A DNA stretch of 64,000 bases from Armigeres subalbatus (GCF_024139115.2 NC_085140.1:331511953-331575952); one strand, 5' to 3'; positions 22,596-33,909 are shown, numbered from the stretch's first letter. Numbers and translations are program-made. The notes: generated by a model from the sequence alone, not told the origin.

Positions 22596-25195
22596 TTGTG
22601 TGAAAGTTCTAAATTGGAATGCCCGCTCTCTAAAGGGTAAGGAAGATGAATTATTCAACTTCCTTTCAGTTCATAATGTGCATATTGCCATTATAACTGA
22701 AACGTATTTAAAACCAGGACTCTCCATTAAAAGAGATCCAAACTATTTTATCTACAGAAATGATCGTCTTGACAGCGCCTGTGGTGGGGTCGCCATTGTC
22801 ATTAATAGACGTATCAAACATAAATTATTTTCTTCGTTTGAAACCAAAGTTTTGAAACCTTGGGAGTTTCTGTTGAAACAAATTTTGGACAATTTTCCTT
22901 CATTGCAGCCTACTTGCCTTTTCAATGCAATGGGCAGCAGAAGAATTTGTTGAAAGCTGATCTTCAAATTCTGACTCGCAACAAATCAAAATTCTTCGTA
23001 ATTGGTGACTTCAATGCCAAACACCGTTCATGGAATAATGCTCAAAACAATTCCAATGGTAAAATTTTATTTGAAGATTGTTCTGCGGGATATTATACTA
23101 TTCAATATCCCAATGGACCAACTTGTTTTTCTTCCAGTCGAAATCCTTCTACAATTGATTTAGTTTTAACGGATTCAAGTCAGCTGTGTGGCCAATTGGT
23201 AACTCATGCTGACTTTGACTCTGATCACCTTCCTGTGACATTTGAAATATCTCAAGAAGCCATTTATAATCCAATCAGCTCTACTTTTAATTATCATAGA
23301 GCTGATTGGGATTTATATAAAACGTATATCGATAGGAATTTTGATGTTGATATTCCTCTCGATACCAAAAGTGATATTGATAATGCTCTCGTATCTTTGA
23401 CAAATTTAATTATCGAAGCCAGAGGCATTGCAATTCCGAAATGTGAAGTTAAATTCAACTCCATTATTATTGACGACGATCTTCAGCTACTGATCCGTCT
23501 TAAAAATGTGAGAAGAAGGCAATACCAAAGAACTCGCGATCCCGCGTTGAAAGTTATTTGGCGAGATTTGCAAAATGAAATTAAAAAACGTTTCGCTATT
23601 CTGAGAAATACCAACTTTGAGAATAATGTCTCGAAGTTGGATCCCAGTTCGAAACCCTTTTGGAAATTAACGAAAATTCTTTAAAAACCTCAAAAGCCAA
23701 TTCCAGCGTTTAAAGAGGGAAATAAAATTTTATTAACAAATGGCGAAAAGGCTCAACAGTTCGAGAGTGCCCATAATTTTAGTCTAGGTCTCACTAGTCC
23801 AATTGAAGATCAGGTTACACGGAGCTTCGAAGACATTCTCAATCAAGAGAATGTTTTTGACCCTTCGTTGGGAACTAATTTGGATGAAGTGAGATCTATT
23901 ACTAGAAAATTTAAAAATATGAAAGCCCCGGGTGATGATGGTATTTTCTACATACTTATCAAAAACTTCCTGAGAGCTCTTTATCCTTTTTGGTTAATTT
24001 ATTTAACAAATGTTTTCAATTGGCATACTTTCCAGATAAATGGAAAAACGCCAAAGTTGTTCCAATTTAGAAGCCAGCTGAGGCTTCTAGTTATCGCCCA
24101 ATCAGTTTGCTTTCTTCAATAAGCAAACTGTTTGAAAAGATTATTTTAAATAGAATGATGGTTCATATTAATGACAATTCTATTTTTGCTGATGAGCAAT
24201 TTGGTTTTCGCCATGGGCATTCAACCACTCATCAGTTATTAAGAGTTACGAATTTAATTCGGCTCAACAAATCTGAAGGATATTCGACTGGAGTTGCTCT
24301 TCTTGATATAGAGAAAGCATTTGACAGTGTTTGGCATGAAGGTTTGATTGTAAAATTGATGAATTTTAATTTTCCTCTGTACATCATTAAACTGATCCAA
24401 AATTATTTATCAGATCGCTCACTGCAGGTAAACTATCAGAATACTAAATCTGATAGATTACCTGTAAGGGCTGGTGTCCCCAAGGCAGCATACTGGGGCC
24501 CATATTGTATAACATTTTTACTTCTGACTTACCTGATTTACCACCAGGGTGTCAAAATCTTTTGTTTGCAGATGACACGGGCCTTTCAGCCAAAGGGCGA
24601 AGCCTTCGTGTCATTTGTAGTAGATTGCAAAAAGTTTGGATATCTTCTCCACTTACTTGCAAAATGGAAAATTTCCCCGAATGCTTCCAAAACTCAGCTT
24701 ATAATTTTCCCACATAAGCCGAGAGCTTCTTATTTGAAACCTTCTAGCAGACATATTGTCACTATGAATGGGGTTCCAATTAATTGGTCTAGCGAAGCTA
24801 AATATTTAGGACTTCTGCTAGATCAAAAATTAACTTTTAAAAATCACATTGAAGGCCTTCAAGCCAAATGTAACAAATATATTAAGTGCCTATATCCACT
24901 TATAAACAGAAAATCAAAACTTTGTCTTAAGAACAAACTTTTGATTTACAAACAAATTTTTAGACCTGCCATGTTGTATGCTGTGCCAATATGGACTAGT
25001 TGCTGCAATACCAGAAAGAAGGCACTCCAGAGGATTCAAAATAAAATTTTGAAAATGATTCTGAAGTTGCCTCCGTGGTATAGTACCAATGAACTTCATA
25101 GAATTTCTAATATTGAGACATTGCAACAAATGTCCAACAAAATAATTTCCAATTTTAGATTAAAAATCGTTGCAATCTTCTATTGCAACGATTAA
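22582..25195 (+). pseudogene. LINE copy A ORF2 (endonuclease + reverse transcriptase), frameshifted
   Basis: It starts MDPNNCVKVLNWNARSLKGK (AP-endonuclease N-terminus, NWNARSL motif). After a frame change near 22852 it continues with the endonuclease motifs VIGDFNAKHRSW and DSDHLPV. The RT section has KAPGDDG, FGFRHGHSTTHQLL, DIEKAFDSVWHEG, FADD and the C-terminal LLIYKQIFRPAMLYA. Further breaks lie near 23683 (stop), 24069 (about 20 bases missing relative to copy B) and 24480-24560 (loss of a C after GTCCC and more). All catalytic blocks can be seen but not in one frame. Confidence 0.88.
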
Positions 25196-25480
25196 CTCCT
25201 TGTACCCTTAGTATAAAATAGGTTAAGTTTAGTTTAAGTTGAAAACATTGTAATTCCTACATGGTTCAATTCAACCAGAGGAAAAAATTCTAACTGCCAG
25301 AGGCAATTGAAATGTATTAATAATAACTAAAAGCGTAACATAGCAAATAAGGATGATAGTGTTAAGAAAACACGGAACACCTAGTCTAAGAGATGAATGC
25401 ATGTATTAGATAATTAGCAAATAAAATTAGTTAAAAAAAAAATAAAATAAAAAAAAAAAAAAAAAAAAGATCTTAGCACT

Positions 25481-26165
25481 ACCGCAATAACAGGCTCAAA
25501 GGATTCAAATTTTTAACGAAAAATGTTGATTTTTCATCATTTTCAATGGAATTTTGTCAAACAAAAACTGTTCTAGTCGTTAATCCGAAAAGTTTTAGCG
25601 TACCCACAATTTTTTTAGTGATATTTTTGTGGCTCCAAATGGCTGGAGCGAAATGCGATTACAGCAGCTCTCCGTCGGTGCGTATGCACGCCACGGAGAT
25701 CTGACAAGAAGAGGCCGAGTCATGGCTTGCTGCTTGCCGATGGACACGCTGAGGTGGTAATATATAATCACACGCTGATGGTAACTTACTCAAACCCCAC
25801 AGTATTATATCCAGAATGGACTACTTTAACACTTCCGCAACATTAGGGCATACCACAACGATAGGACGTTTTACCCTAATTTACTTAAAACGTAAATTTT
25901 GTTCTCAACACTTGCTTACGAAAATAAAGCCCATTTAGAATCTAGATTCTAGATAGACATAAAACTAATTTTCAAATAAACATCCTTAGATTTGGCATTT
26001 TATTCGTTAGATTTTTACCTAAAACTTAATCCGAGCAAAGCCCCAAAATCGTTATTTAATTCCGCGCCAAATCCGCAAAAATCGCGAAATCCGCGAAGTC
26101 GTAACAACCTTGGAACGGCAAAAAAACGGTGAGAAAGTCACGGGCTTGAAAACTACATCTATCTG
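25481..26165. other. No supported feature
   Basis: Spacer after the LINE. A G+C-richer patch at 25640-25745 has no recognised motif. CGCGCCAAATCCGC near 26062 echoes the palindromic patch at 19995. Confidence 0.35.
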
Positions 26166-26530
26166 ACGAAGCCTCATCATGGATGATCACACTTACGTCA
26201 AAGCGTAAGCATCTTTCGGATCTACTGTTCTTTACCACCCAGCACAAGTTTAATGTAGGAGGAAGTAAGGGAGCAGAAACTTTCAAAGTTTGCCAAGAAA
26301 TACATGATTTGGCAAGTCATGTGGCAAACCAAGTGACTATACCGGGACTTTAAGCGGGAAGATCTACCACAAGAAGTGTCTACATATGCCACTGCTTCCT
26401 CTGTTGAAGCAACACGAAGGCCCTACAATCTTCTAACCGGACCTAGATTCGTGCCACTATTCAAATGTCGTCCTGGAGTGGTAAGAACCCAATGAGGTCT
26501 CTTTCGTACCCAAAGACATGAACGAATGCC
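26166..26530 (+). pseudogene. Mariner-type (DD37D-like) transposase pseudogene
   Basis: Fragments of a mariner-family transposase can be read with frame changes: IMDDHTYVKA near 26176, KFAKKYMIWQ near 26290, and then KQHEGPTIF-stop-PDLDSCHYSNVVLEW-stop-EPNEVSFVPKDMN from about 26411 to 26523. The aspartates of MDD and PDL-SCHY correspond to the first two catalytic acids of the DDE/D triad. The third acid region (usually after KDMNPPN) is absent. At least one frameshift and two in-frame stops show it is long dead. Confidence 0.8.
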
Positions 26531-26537
26531 AACGAAT

Positions 26538-26582
26538 GTCGAGCACATCTGTATATGGCGTCCCTATACAGATGTGCTTGAC
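26538..26582. repeat. 18-bp-stem hairpin
   Basis: GTCGAGCACATCTGTATA is mirrored by TATACAGATGTGCTTGAC around a 9-base loop, with one mismatched (G/T) position. It directly follows the mariner remnant and may be a tiny fold-back element. Confidence 0.6.
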
Positions 26583-26666
26583 TTGCGGTTAGAGGTAGTA
26601 TATGTGGATGAGATGATAATGGACATGATTATAGTAGTGGATTTGGAGTGCCATCAGGACACCAGT

Positions 26667-27106
26667 TATTATTTTTTATTTCTTTATTTATTTGATAGGC
26701 ACTCTGTGTTACTTAACCGCTACTGTGCCGAGATCTACTGTGGTATTCTGCAGCCAGAATGCACACAGAATCTATTTTTAGATTTTTCCATTATTTATTG
26801 TTGTTGTCGTTGCTGGTCCATCTCGTCGTGAGTCCATTGTGTTCGTTTTGTCCATGTCGTGTATCCAATGATCGTTGCATTGTCCGGTTGCCATTTATTC
26901 GGGTAACGTTGGAGGAATGCCTCCGAGAAGAACAAGTTGTCAGTCATCATCAGGCAGCCGTGACAGTGAAGCGTGCACCCCAATACGCCACCGCATAGGC
27001 TGCGCATCCGAGGACTGACGAGGGTTTTGGTGGAGGGGCTGGGAATCGAACCCATGACCATCCGCTTGAAAGGCGAACGTGTAGCCAACTACGCTACGGG
27101 ACCCCC
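26667..27106 (-). mobile_element. tRNA-headed SINE, 440 bp, with 16-bp TSD
   Basis: The tRNA-like head lies at the right end on minus: A box at 27085-27096 (TAGCGTAGTTGG), B box at 27041-27053 (GGGTTCGATTCCC). Between them is a foldable TTCGC/GCGGA anticodon stem whose loop CTTTCAA would show anticodon TTC (Glu). The acceptor stem does not pair, so it is a SINE and not a tRNA gene. CCATCAGGACACCAGT flanks both sides (26651-26666 and 27107-27122), proving retroposition. The body is unusually long for a SINE; the tail is T-rich on plus (A-rich on minus). Confidence 0.85.
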
Positions 27107-27122
27107 CCATCAGGACACCAGT

Positions 27123-27956
27123 ATTTGATACAACTATATCAAGTTCTTGAGGGTAAACATGTTTCCCACTCCCTTGTTAACCCACAGTTTTTGAGTCGTT
27201 GAATGGATCAAAATGGACTTAGAAGATCTTGAGAAGCAGTGTTGTTAAGGTCATTCAATCATCGAGCTCGCGTGTTAGGAGCCAATTCTTTTGTGATTTT
27301 GAAAGCTACATCTTGCAAGAGTTCCTTATGCTAAATCGAATCGTTTCATTTATTAAAATCAAATGATTCAACTCAGGAATGATTTTTTAGATATTTTTTC
27401 GGGTGCGTTTCGGCTCACGATTGATTTGGATCGTTAATGAGTTTTGAGATAACATTTTGACAAAACACTATGTGACATACTCAAACAGTGATAGTGCTGG
27501 GTAATTCTCATAGGAAACAGTTACAGTATACAGTATACAGTTGGTGGTGCTGATAGAGGATACATTGAATGTTTCAACAACAACAAAAAATTTTGATACA
27601 TCTTCATGGTTGCATTAGACTGCCGTGTATAATCAATTTTGAATAAAAATAGTGAAAATAGAGTATAAATGACTTTTCTTAGCTAGGGCATATTCAATCC
27701 CTTTCCCTTAATTTGAGTTTGTTAAGTTGTAAGTTGTTTTCAAAAATCACAGTCTTTGAAGAAGATCCCATCCCTAGTTCGAAACGTCGGCACTGAATTG
27801 TAATTGCCGATGCTATTATCCGTGAATGAAAACCTACCCGAAAATTAAGTAAGTACCGTAATCAGGGCGAACATTGATCATTTTTTTATTGTTTTGTAAA
27901 TATTTCCTTCGTAAGGGAAATCATGTTTTTTTCATATTTTTAAAACGAGTACTGCT
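27123..27956. other. No supported feature
   Basis: AT-rich spacer. A short CAGTATACAGTATACAG repeat occurs near 27520. No bounded element or exon was found. Confidence 0.4.
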
Positions 27957-27968
27957 ACATGCAGAACG

Positions 27969-28327
27969 TTTTTCCAACGTCTAAGCCAAATTACCATTTT
28001 TTGCATTCGTATATCATGAGGCTGGGGGCGGTAAGACGCGCGGCTACAAAGCAAGATCATGCTGAGGGTGGCTGGGTTCCCGGTGCCGATCTAGGCAATT
28101 TTTGGATTGGAAATTGTCTCGACTTCCCTAGGCATAAAAGTAACATCGCGTTAGCATCATGATATACGAATGCAAAAATGGTGACCTGGCTTAGAAATCT
28201 CGTAGGTAATCACTGTGGAGAAGAAGAAGATATCATGAGGCTAACACGGAAATCGAACCCAGCCACCCTCATCATGGTCTTTTCTTTATAGCCGCGCAGC
28301 TTACCGCTAGGCTAAGGACGACCCCTC
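27969..28327 (-). mobile_element. Outer tRNA-related SINE, split by an inner SINE
   Basis: On minus the head reads TAGCCTAGCGGTAAG with the B-box-like GGGTTCGATTTCC. The element is interrupted at 28230 and resumes at 28010 with ACGAATGCAAAAA, ending in an A-run. Flanks CATG(C/T)AGAACGT at 27957-27968 and 28328-28339 form a 12-bp TSD with one mismatch. Removing the insert leaves about 140 bp that is collinear with, but internally shorter than, the inner copy. Confidence 0.75.
28024..28229 (+). mobile_element. Inner SINE inserted into a relative
   Basis: It runs on plus from GGGGGCGGTAAGACGCG to a GAGAAGAAGAAG tail. It is flanked by ATATCATGAGGCT (28011-28023 and 28230-28242), which is itself outer-SINE sequence. 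The two share GCGCGGCTA(C/T)AAAG and the 3' block ATGATATACGAATGC, so a SINE has jumped into a member of its own family in opposite orientation. Confidence 0.8.
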
Positions 28328-28339
28328 CATGTAGAACGT

Positions 28340-28954
28340 ATCCCAAGTAACAATTACAAGAATTTATGGATTTATTGACGTTTTTGCCGTTTTTTTGCAG
28401 CTTTGTTCAATGCATAGATTAACTTTAATTATCCGCTTGTAGTCACCTTTAAAACCATTGTAAATTGTGCAATAAAACCACAAATGTCAGATAGTTTTTG
28501 ACCTTATTAGTGCTGTTAAGATTATCTCGAAGAGTCTCATAAATCCAATTTCAAAAACTGCTATGAGGTTTAATATTTTGGGTCTAACCTTATCTTACGA
28601 ATAATCTCCGAGGTTTTCAACTGATTTATAATGGCATTGCACGAGAACATGATGTTTATATCAAAATACATGAACTATGGGATATCAGTTAGCATATCAG
28701 TTATGATGTTTCTGCTTACAATATTTTTCCAAAATAATGAATGAATCATGTTCAGCGTGGAGCACATTGCACAATGTTTTCATTTTTTCAATAACTTAGA
28801 GTACCAGAAATGTATCGAAGTGGAATTGAATTCAACTAATAAATGAAAACCCGTAATGATTCATCATTCTCCGATATTTAACTGCATTAAATAACAATAT
28901 TTGAGCGGCGCACTAGAATATTCTGCTTCATTTCATTTATTTAGTTTACATCTA
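28340..28954. other. No supported feature
   Basis: AT-rich spacer. CCCAAGTAACAATTAC near 28349 resembles the terminus of the small CCAAGTAACA MITE seen at 59086, but no matching end was found. Confidence 0.35.
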
Positions 28955-29331
28955 CACGGACAGATAAATCAACCCAAACTTTGAGTTCAATATACGCACT
29001 GATGAGAACATCGCACGAAAATTTTACCCAAATTTGGGTAGTTTTCCCTTTCTTTCCCATGGTTGCTATCAAAACTAGAGCAAGATGCAAACACCTCACC
29101 GAGGTTGCTCAGCCAAAAACCCAAATTTGAGTAAATTCAATATTCTCTATTTTGGATTGATTAAGGTCTGCTTTGGATAAATTGAACTCAGATTTGGGTA
29201 AATTGTTTACATGGGATTAAAGGCAAACTACCTAGAGCCAGAAAAGTCATTTTACACAAATTTGGGGTATTGGCCCAAACTACGGTTTTCAGTGCAAACA
29301 ACCCACTTTTGGGTAGTTTTGGTTTTCAGTG
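28955..29331. mobile_element. Putative MITE with CCCAAATTTGGGTA internal repeats
   Basis: Ends CAC(G/T)GA lie inside TA (28953-28954 and 29332-29333). Numerous (A)CCCAAATTTGGGTA half-palindromes occur in both orientations inside. TIR similarity is weak beyond the first bases, so boundaries are provisional. It lies against the 3' end of the RTE-like LINE. Confidence 0.45.
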
Positions 29332-29945
29332 TAAACAGATAACACTGAATCAACAATTTGACGCCACAATACACGGTTCGAGGCCGCATCTCTCCATCCT
29401 CGAATGCGCCCCCCGCTCGTCAAGTCGTTTTGCACCTGGTCTGCCCACCTCGCTCGCTGCGTTCCACGCCGTCTCGTACTCGTACCTACCGGATCGGAAG
29501 CCAACACCATCTTTGCAGGGTTGCTTTCCGGCATTCTTGCAATATGCTCTGCCCATCGTACCCTTCCGGCTTTAGGTACCTTCTGGATACTGGGTTCGCC
29601 GTGGAGCTGGGCGAGCTCGTGGTTCATTCCTCGCCGCCACACACCTTCTCCTTGCACACCGCCAAAGATGGCCCTAAGCACCCGTCTCTCGAATACTCCA
29701 AGTGCTTGCAAGCCCTCCTCGACCATTATCCACGTGTCATGTCCGTAGAGGATTACCGGTCTTATCAGCGTCTTGTATATGACACATTTGGTGCGTTGGT
29801 GAATCTTTTTTGACCGCAGTTTCTTCTGGAGCCCGTAGTAGGCCCGACTTCCACAGATGATGCGCCTTCGTATTTCACGACTAGCGTGGTTATCAGCCGT
29901 CAGCAAAATTCCTCGACCACCACCGTCTATCGTAACCAGTACTGA

Positions 29946-30342
29946 GATTTTCATTTTCATTGAGAGAAGTCACGCGATATTTACATTTTATTCTCTCCTG
30001 CTTTCATAGAAAACATAAACAATGAAAGGAATTCTGCTAAATTTTCACGGATTTTTATTTCATGAAAGCGCATCAAACTATTGTAAACAACCTTTTTCTT
30101 CTTCAATAATGTTACTTCTAAATCTATCAATGCAATCATTTTATCGACAAGTCATCGTTATTTGCACAGATCTATTAAAACTATTTGGAAATTTAGATTT
30201 TAAAACAAAGCAACATTCCCATCATGACTGCTTGTAATGTGACAGGTGACCGGGAGACGGCTACATTTTCATTTGGTCTCTTGAAAATGAAAATGCAATG
30301 TTTTCGCTTTCACATGACAGTCACGAAAACTACCAGCACTGA
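29946..30342. mobile_element. Insertion of about 0.4 kb in the RTE-like LINE
   Basis: LINE coding sequence stops and resumes around this AT-rich segment. CCAG(T/C)ACTGA occurs on both sides (29936-29945 and 30333-30342), a possible 10-bp TSD with one mismatch. Both ends carry ATTTTCATTTTCA-type sequence in inverted orientation. The family is unknown. Confidence 0.5.
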
Positions 30343-30742
30343 TCGTAACACTGCTTTCCAGGCAGGCCCTGTCGCCCTCGGTTCCGCCCACAAGCATGTA
30401 CTATGTCTTTGACGCATTCACCACCAGTCCAACTTTTGTTGCTTCACGTTTCAGGTGGGTGTACAGTTCTGCCACCTTTGCAAATGTTCGGCCGACAATG
30501 TCCATGTCATCCGCGAAACAAATAAATTGACTGGATCTGTTGAAAATCGTACCCCGGCTGTTACACCCGGCTCTCCGCATGACACCTTCTAGCGCAATGT
30601 TGATCAACAGGCACGAATGTCCATCACCTTGTCTTAGTTCCCGGCACGATTCGAACGAACTGGAGTGTTCGCCCAAAATCTTCACACAGTTTTTCACACC
30701 ATCCACCGTTGCTTTGATCAGTCTGCTGAGCTTCTCAGGGAA

Positions 30743-30840
30743 AAACCGTCTAAGACGAATTAAGTACTGTCCATTTAATTCCACCAGTTAATTAACTGGT
30801 GGAATTAAATGGACAGTACTTAATTCGTCTTAGACGGTTT
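30743..30840. repeat. Perfect 98-bp palindrome inserted in the LINE
   Basis: Two 49-base arms meet with no spacer: 30743-30791 reads AAACCGTCTAAGACG to CCAGTTAA and 30792-30840 is its exact reverse complement. The palindrome plus 34 more bases is flanked by CTTCTCAGGGAA (30731-30742 and 30875-30886), a 12-bp TSD. The whole insert is thus about 132 bp between duplications. Confidence 0.9.
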
Positions 30841-31960
30841 AATACATTCCACTAAACGAGCTTAATATATTTATCTTCTCAGGGAAGCTGAAGCTCGTCC
30901 ATAATTTTCCATAGCTCTACGCGGTCTATACTGTCGTATGCCGCCTTGAAATCAATGAACAGATGGTGCGTTGGGACCTGGTATTCACGGCATTTTTGAA
31001 GGATTTGCCGTACAGTAAAGATCTGGTTCGTTGTCGAGTGGCCGTCAACGAAGCCGGCTTGATAACTTCCCAGGAACTCATTCACTAATGATGACAGACG
31101 TCTGAAGATGATCTGGGATATCACTTTGTAGGCTGCATTAAGGATGGTGATCGCTCGAAAGTTTTCACACTCCAGCTTGTCGCCTTTCTTGTAGATGGGG
31201 CATATAACCCCTTCTTTCCACTCCTCCGGTAGCTGTTCAGTTTTCCAGATTCTGACTATCAGTTTGGGCAGGCAAGTGGCTTGCTTCACCGGGCCCATCT
31301 TGATGAGCTCAGCTCCGATACCATCCTTACCAGCTGCTTTGTTAGTCTTTAACTGGTGGATTGGTGGTGGTTGGCTTCCATCGTCCGCTGAACTGACGTG
31401 GTCATCTCCTCCGCTGCCTTGACTTTCACTACCTGTACTCTCAGCGCCATTCAAATGTTCCTCGTAGTGCTGCTTCCACCTTTCGATCACCACACGTTCG
31501 TCCGTCAAGATGCTCCCATCCTTATCCCTGCACATTTCGGCTCGCAGCACGAAGCCTTTACGGAAACCATGTTCCAGCTGCGCGTAGAATGCGTCCTTAT
31601 CATCATCAGTGCTTCCGGAGTATTGGCGATGGACGTTGATTATGCTGAAGTTGAAGAACCGGCCTTTGATCCTCAACCTGCACATTCTTTCATTGATCGG
31701 CCACCACCCGATCACGCGCCTTTGCATATCTCCCATCACTATGAAAGCTGTTCCCAGCTTGTGTGTTGCCGCAGCTCTGGTAGATGGTATGATTACTTCT
31801 AAATCCCTTCCTGCAGCGCTACGATGCCGAATCCACGGTCCTTGAGCACATCGGCGAGTATGCAGTTCCGTAAATCGAGTTTCCAATCGCTAGTCCCTTT
31901 TCGTCGCAGTGGTCTTCGCCGATGGTTCCGGTCCGTACTCTCTTGTTGATTGTTCGTTGC

Positions 31961-33029
31961 TTATTCTGTTTATTTCTCCTAATTTTACCAAACATTCGGA
32001 AGCGCACTAAAATTTTCTGCACGCGAACGAATTCTGGAGCATTCAATATTTTGATGATCAAACATCGTTTTCCTTTCATGTTTATGCTTGCGTGTTACCA
32101 TTTGTTCATTAATCCATTTCAACATTTTCCCTTTTCAAAACAATAATAGTTGGCTTCAGGAAAAAAAACTCTTTTTGGACAGTGGTTTTATGATAGTCTT
32201 ATTTGTAGCTTTGAATTTGCTTTGAAGAAGAACTCAAAAATGGGCCACTTGGTCATAACTTACTCTTGTAGCGGTCTTCAAGAGGTTGTCATGCAGTTTA
32301 ATTGGTAGTCTTGAAAATTTACGCCCCAAGACTGCTAATAGAGTATGATAAAACTCAAAATGTTACATGGGATAAGGCTGATGTTCGTGATTATTTGATA
32401 ATTTTAAACTTGTTTTAAAATTTTTTTTTGTTTTTTTTTTATTTGGAGTAGCTTTGATCATCAAACGTTTCGATCTATGAAGCAAGCGTCTGTAACCGCC
32501 TTAGGCAATCATAGCTTAAATCCCTTACACTGAGGCGATGTGCATCGAATGTTTCGAGAAAAGCATCATCACTGCTAGTGGAATTATCTTGGTTTCAACA
32601 ACAGAAATCAAAACATTTTGAAACAAAAAATATGGATCAACCAAGAAAATAAGATTACTTATCACACAATTATAGGAACGAGCTAAATTTTTTTGTTATT
32701 ATATTTGCTTTGAGCGCTTTTTTTGGCAGTTTGTTGTAAGTTCAAAAATTAATGTTTATTTTTTTCAAATTTTGAATAATAAATGCAAATTTATCCGAGA
32801 TTATATAATTCAGCATATCACAAAAGTGACAGGCATCACCTTTAAGTCTTCCTATCAGCTTCAAGTGATAATGGCTCCGACAGTGGCCTGTTGTAAGACC
32901 TATGTATGTACATGTCAAGATATTTTTAAGCGAGTCACTGAAATGTTCGGAATGACAAATCGCTTCGACTGCCTAGCAATAAAGGTGTACTCCAATTGGT
33001 TACTATACCGTCAAAGATTCCCAAACCTT
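31961..33029. other. No supported gene
   Basis: About 1.1 kb of AT-rich sequence left of the RTE-like LINE's 5' end. Short T-runs and no bounded element. Weak endonuclease-like sequence may persist to about 32000 but could not be framed. Confidence 0.35.
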
Positions 33030-33802
33030 CAGCTGTGCTCTAAGAGAAGAGGCGGGTGTAGCAGAAAAGGTTCTGGTTCCACAAAATCCTGAGACGATCC
33101 GAGCCTTGCTGATTTATCGGCTCTTTCGTTTCCATTAATTCCGCAGTGATCAGGAACCCAATATAAATTGACTTTATTACGAGAAGACAATTTTTGAAGT
33201 GACTGAATACACTCCCAAAAAGTTTTAGATGTATATGTTGCCGATTTCAGAGCATTTTAAGAAAAAAAGAAAGAAACACCGTCTTCGACCAGAGGTAGTA
33301 CAGACTGAACACTTAACACCTAGCATGAGACAACGGACAAAACATATAACCCCAGTGGACCAGTGTAGAGTTTTTCGTATCACGAGAATTTTTCTTCTTA
33401 CCAAAGCGGGAATAGAACCCACACTTCATAGCACATGCCACTAGAAGATTGACGTCGTTATCCGCATGGAAACAGAGACTACCATTTAAAGCTTTTTTTG
33501 AAGTTTTTCAAACATTCTTTGAACTTTTACCTCTTTCGTTTTCGGCCACTTAGACCAATGAAGCATACGTAGCTCTTGGCCTTACAATCAAGTCCAATAC
33601 AAATTTTTTGCTTGAGACCCCACTGCTTACCAAATGTTCTTTTGCATATATGTTGCTTTTTTATAGCTTGCTCCAAGTACGAATTCCAGTTTAGTTTACT
33701 GTCAAGATAAACCCCAAGGTATTTGACTGTATTTGAAAGTTCGAAGACTTTGCCTTTCAATGTTATGTTTTTTATAAAATTTGAAATAGGGGAAACCGCC
33801 AA
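33030..33802 (-). mobile_element. Fragments of an RNase H-bearing LINE (I/R1/LOA-like group)
   Basis: Minus-strand 33780-33590 reads TVKYLGVYLDSKLNWNSYLE, the usual segment after the RT palm. Minus-strand 33230-33100 reads SLQKLSSRNKVNLYWVPDHC then GINGNERADKSARLG, the C-terminal RNase H signature with its conserved H and D. Much of the protein between them is missing and a SINE lies at 33225-33455. LINEs with RNase H belong to the I, R1 and LOA groups; the exact clade is not decided. Confidence 0.75.
33225..33455 (-). mobile_element. tRNA-headed SINE inside the LINE fragment
   Basis: A B-box-like GGGTTCTATTCCC lies at 33408-33420 on minus near the head, and the other end is A/T-rich (TTCTTTCTTTTTTTC on minus). 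It separates the two coding fragments of the RNase H LINE. No clear TSD was found, so limits are approximate. Confidence 0.5.
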
Positions 33803-33909
33803 ATGTTGAACGGCTAATTTTGTCGCCTATTGTTGAACTCCCATAAGAAATGCACGTGCGTTCAACAATAGGCGAAGAAATTAGCCGTTCAACATTTGGC
33901 GAATTACCC
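33789..33909. mobile_element. 121-bp fold-back MITE
   Basis: The arms GCCAAATGTTGAACGGCTAA and GCCTATTGTTGAAC are mirrored almost perfectly around a 25-30 base loop. The flanking dinucleotide is TA (33787-33788 and 33910-33911). Nearly the whole element is stem. Confidence 0.85.

Larger units (their letters stand above)
20918..25466 (+). mobile_element. Full-length Jockey-clade LINE, copy A (inactive)
   Basis: A complete element of about 4.55 kb is bounded by a 14-bp duplication AAGATCTTAGCACT (20904-20917 and 25467-25480). It begins CAGACCGCATCGTGC and ends in an A-rich tail. A roughly 270-bp leader precedes ORF1 (gag-like, three zinc knuckles); ORF2 (endonuclease plus reverse transcriptase) overlaps the ORF1 stop by 14 bases. 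The order APE endonuclease - RT without RNase H fits the Jockey clade (Juan-like is an inference). Several frameshifts make it non-coding. It is very similar to copy B at 38739-43294. Confidence 0.93.
29340..31960 (-). mobile_element. RTE-like LINE, broken, with two insertions
   Basis: Minus-strand ORF pieces run 5' to 3' as follows. About 31886-30887: endonuclease part with GWWPINERMCRLRIKGRFFN, an internal deletion, then RT with KAAGKDGIGAEL and HHLFIDFKAAYDSIDR. About 30784-30401: GVKNCVKILGEHS, RELRQGDGHSC and FADDMDIVGR. 29935-29345: RRRIICGSRAYYGL, RPVILYGHDTW, and RVRWAEHIARM at the C-terminus. The endonuclease resembles CFDP2/RTE-type proteins, hence RTE-like as an inference. Insertions at 29946-30342 and 30743-30886 and frameshifts make it inactive. 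Confidence 0.8.

Noticed and set aside
27030..27106. tRNA-Glu(TTC) gene on minus
   Set aside because: The acceptor stem does not pair and the sequence is the head of a SINE with a 16-bp TSD.
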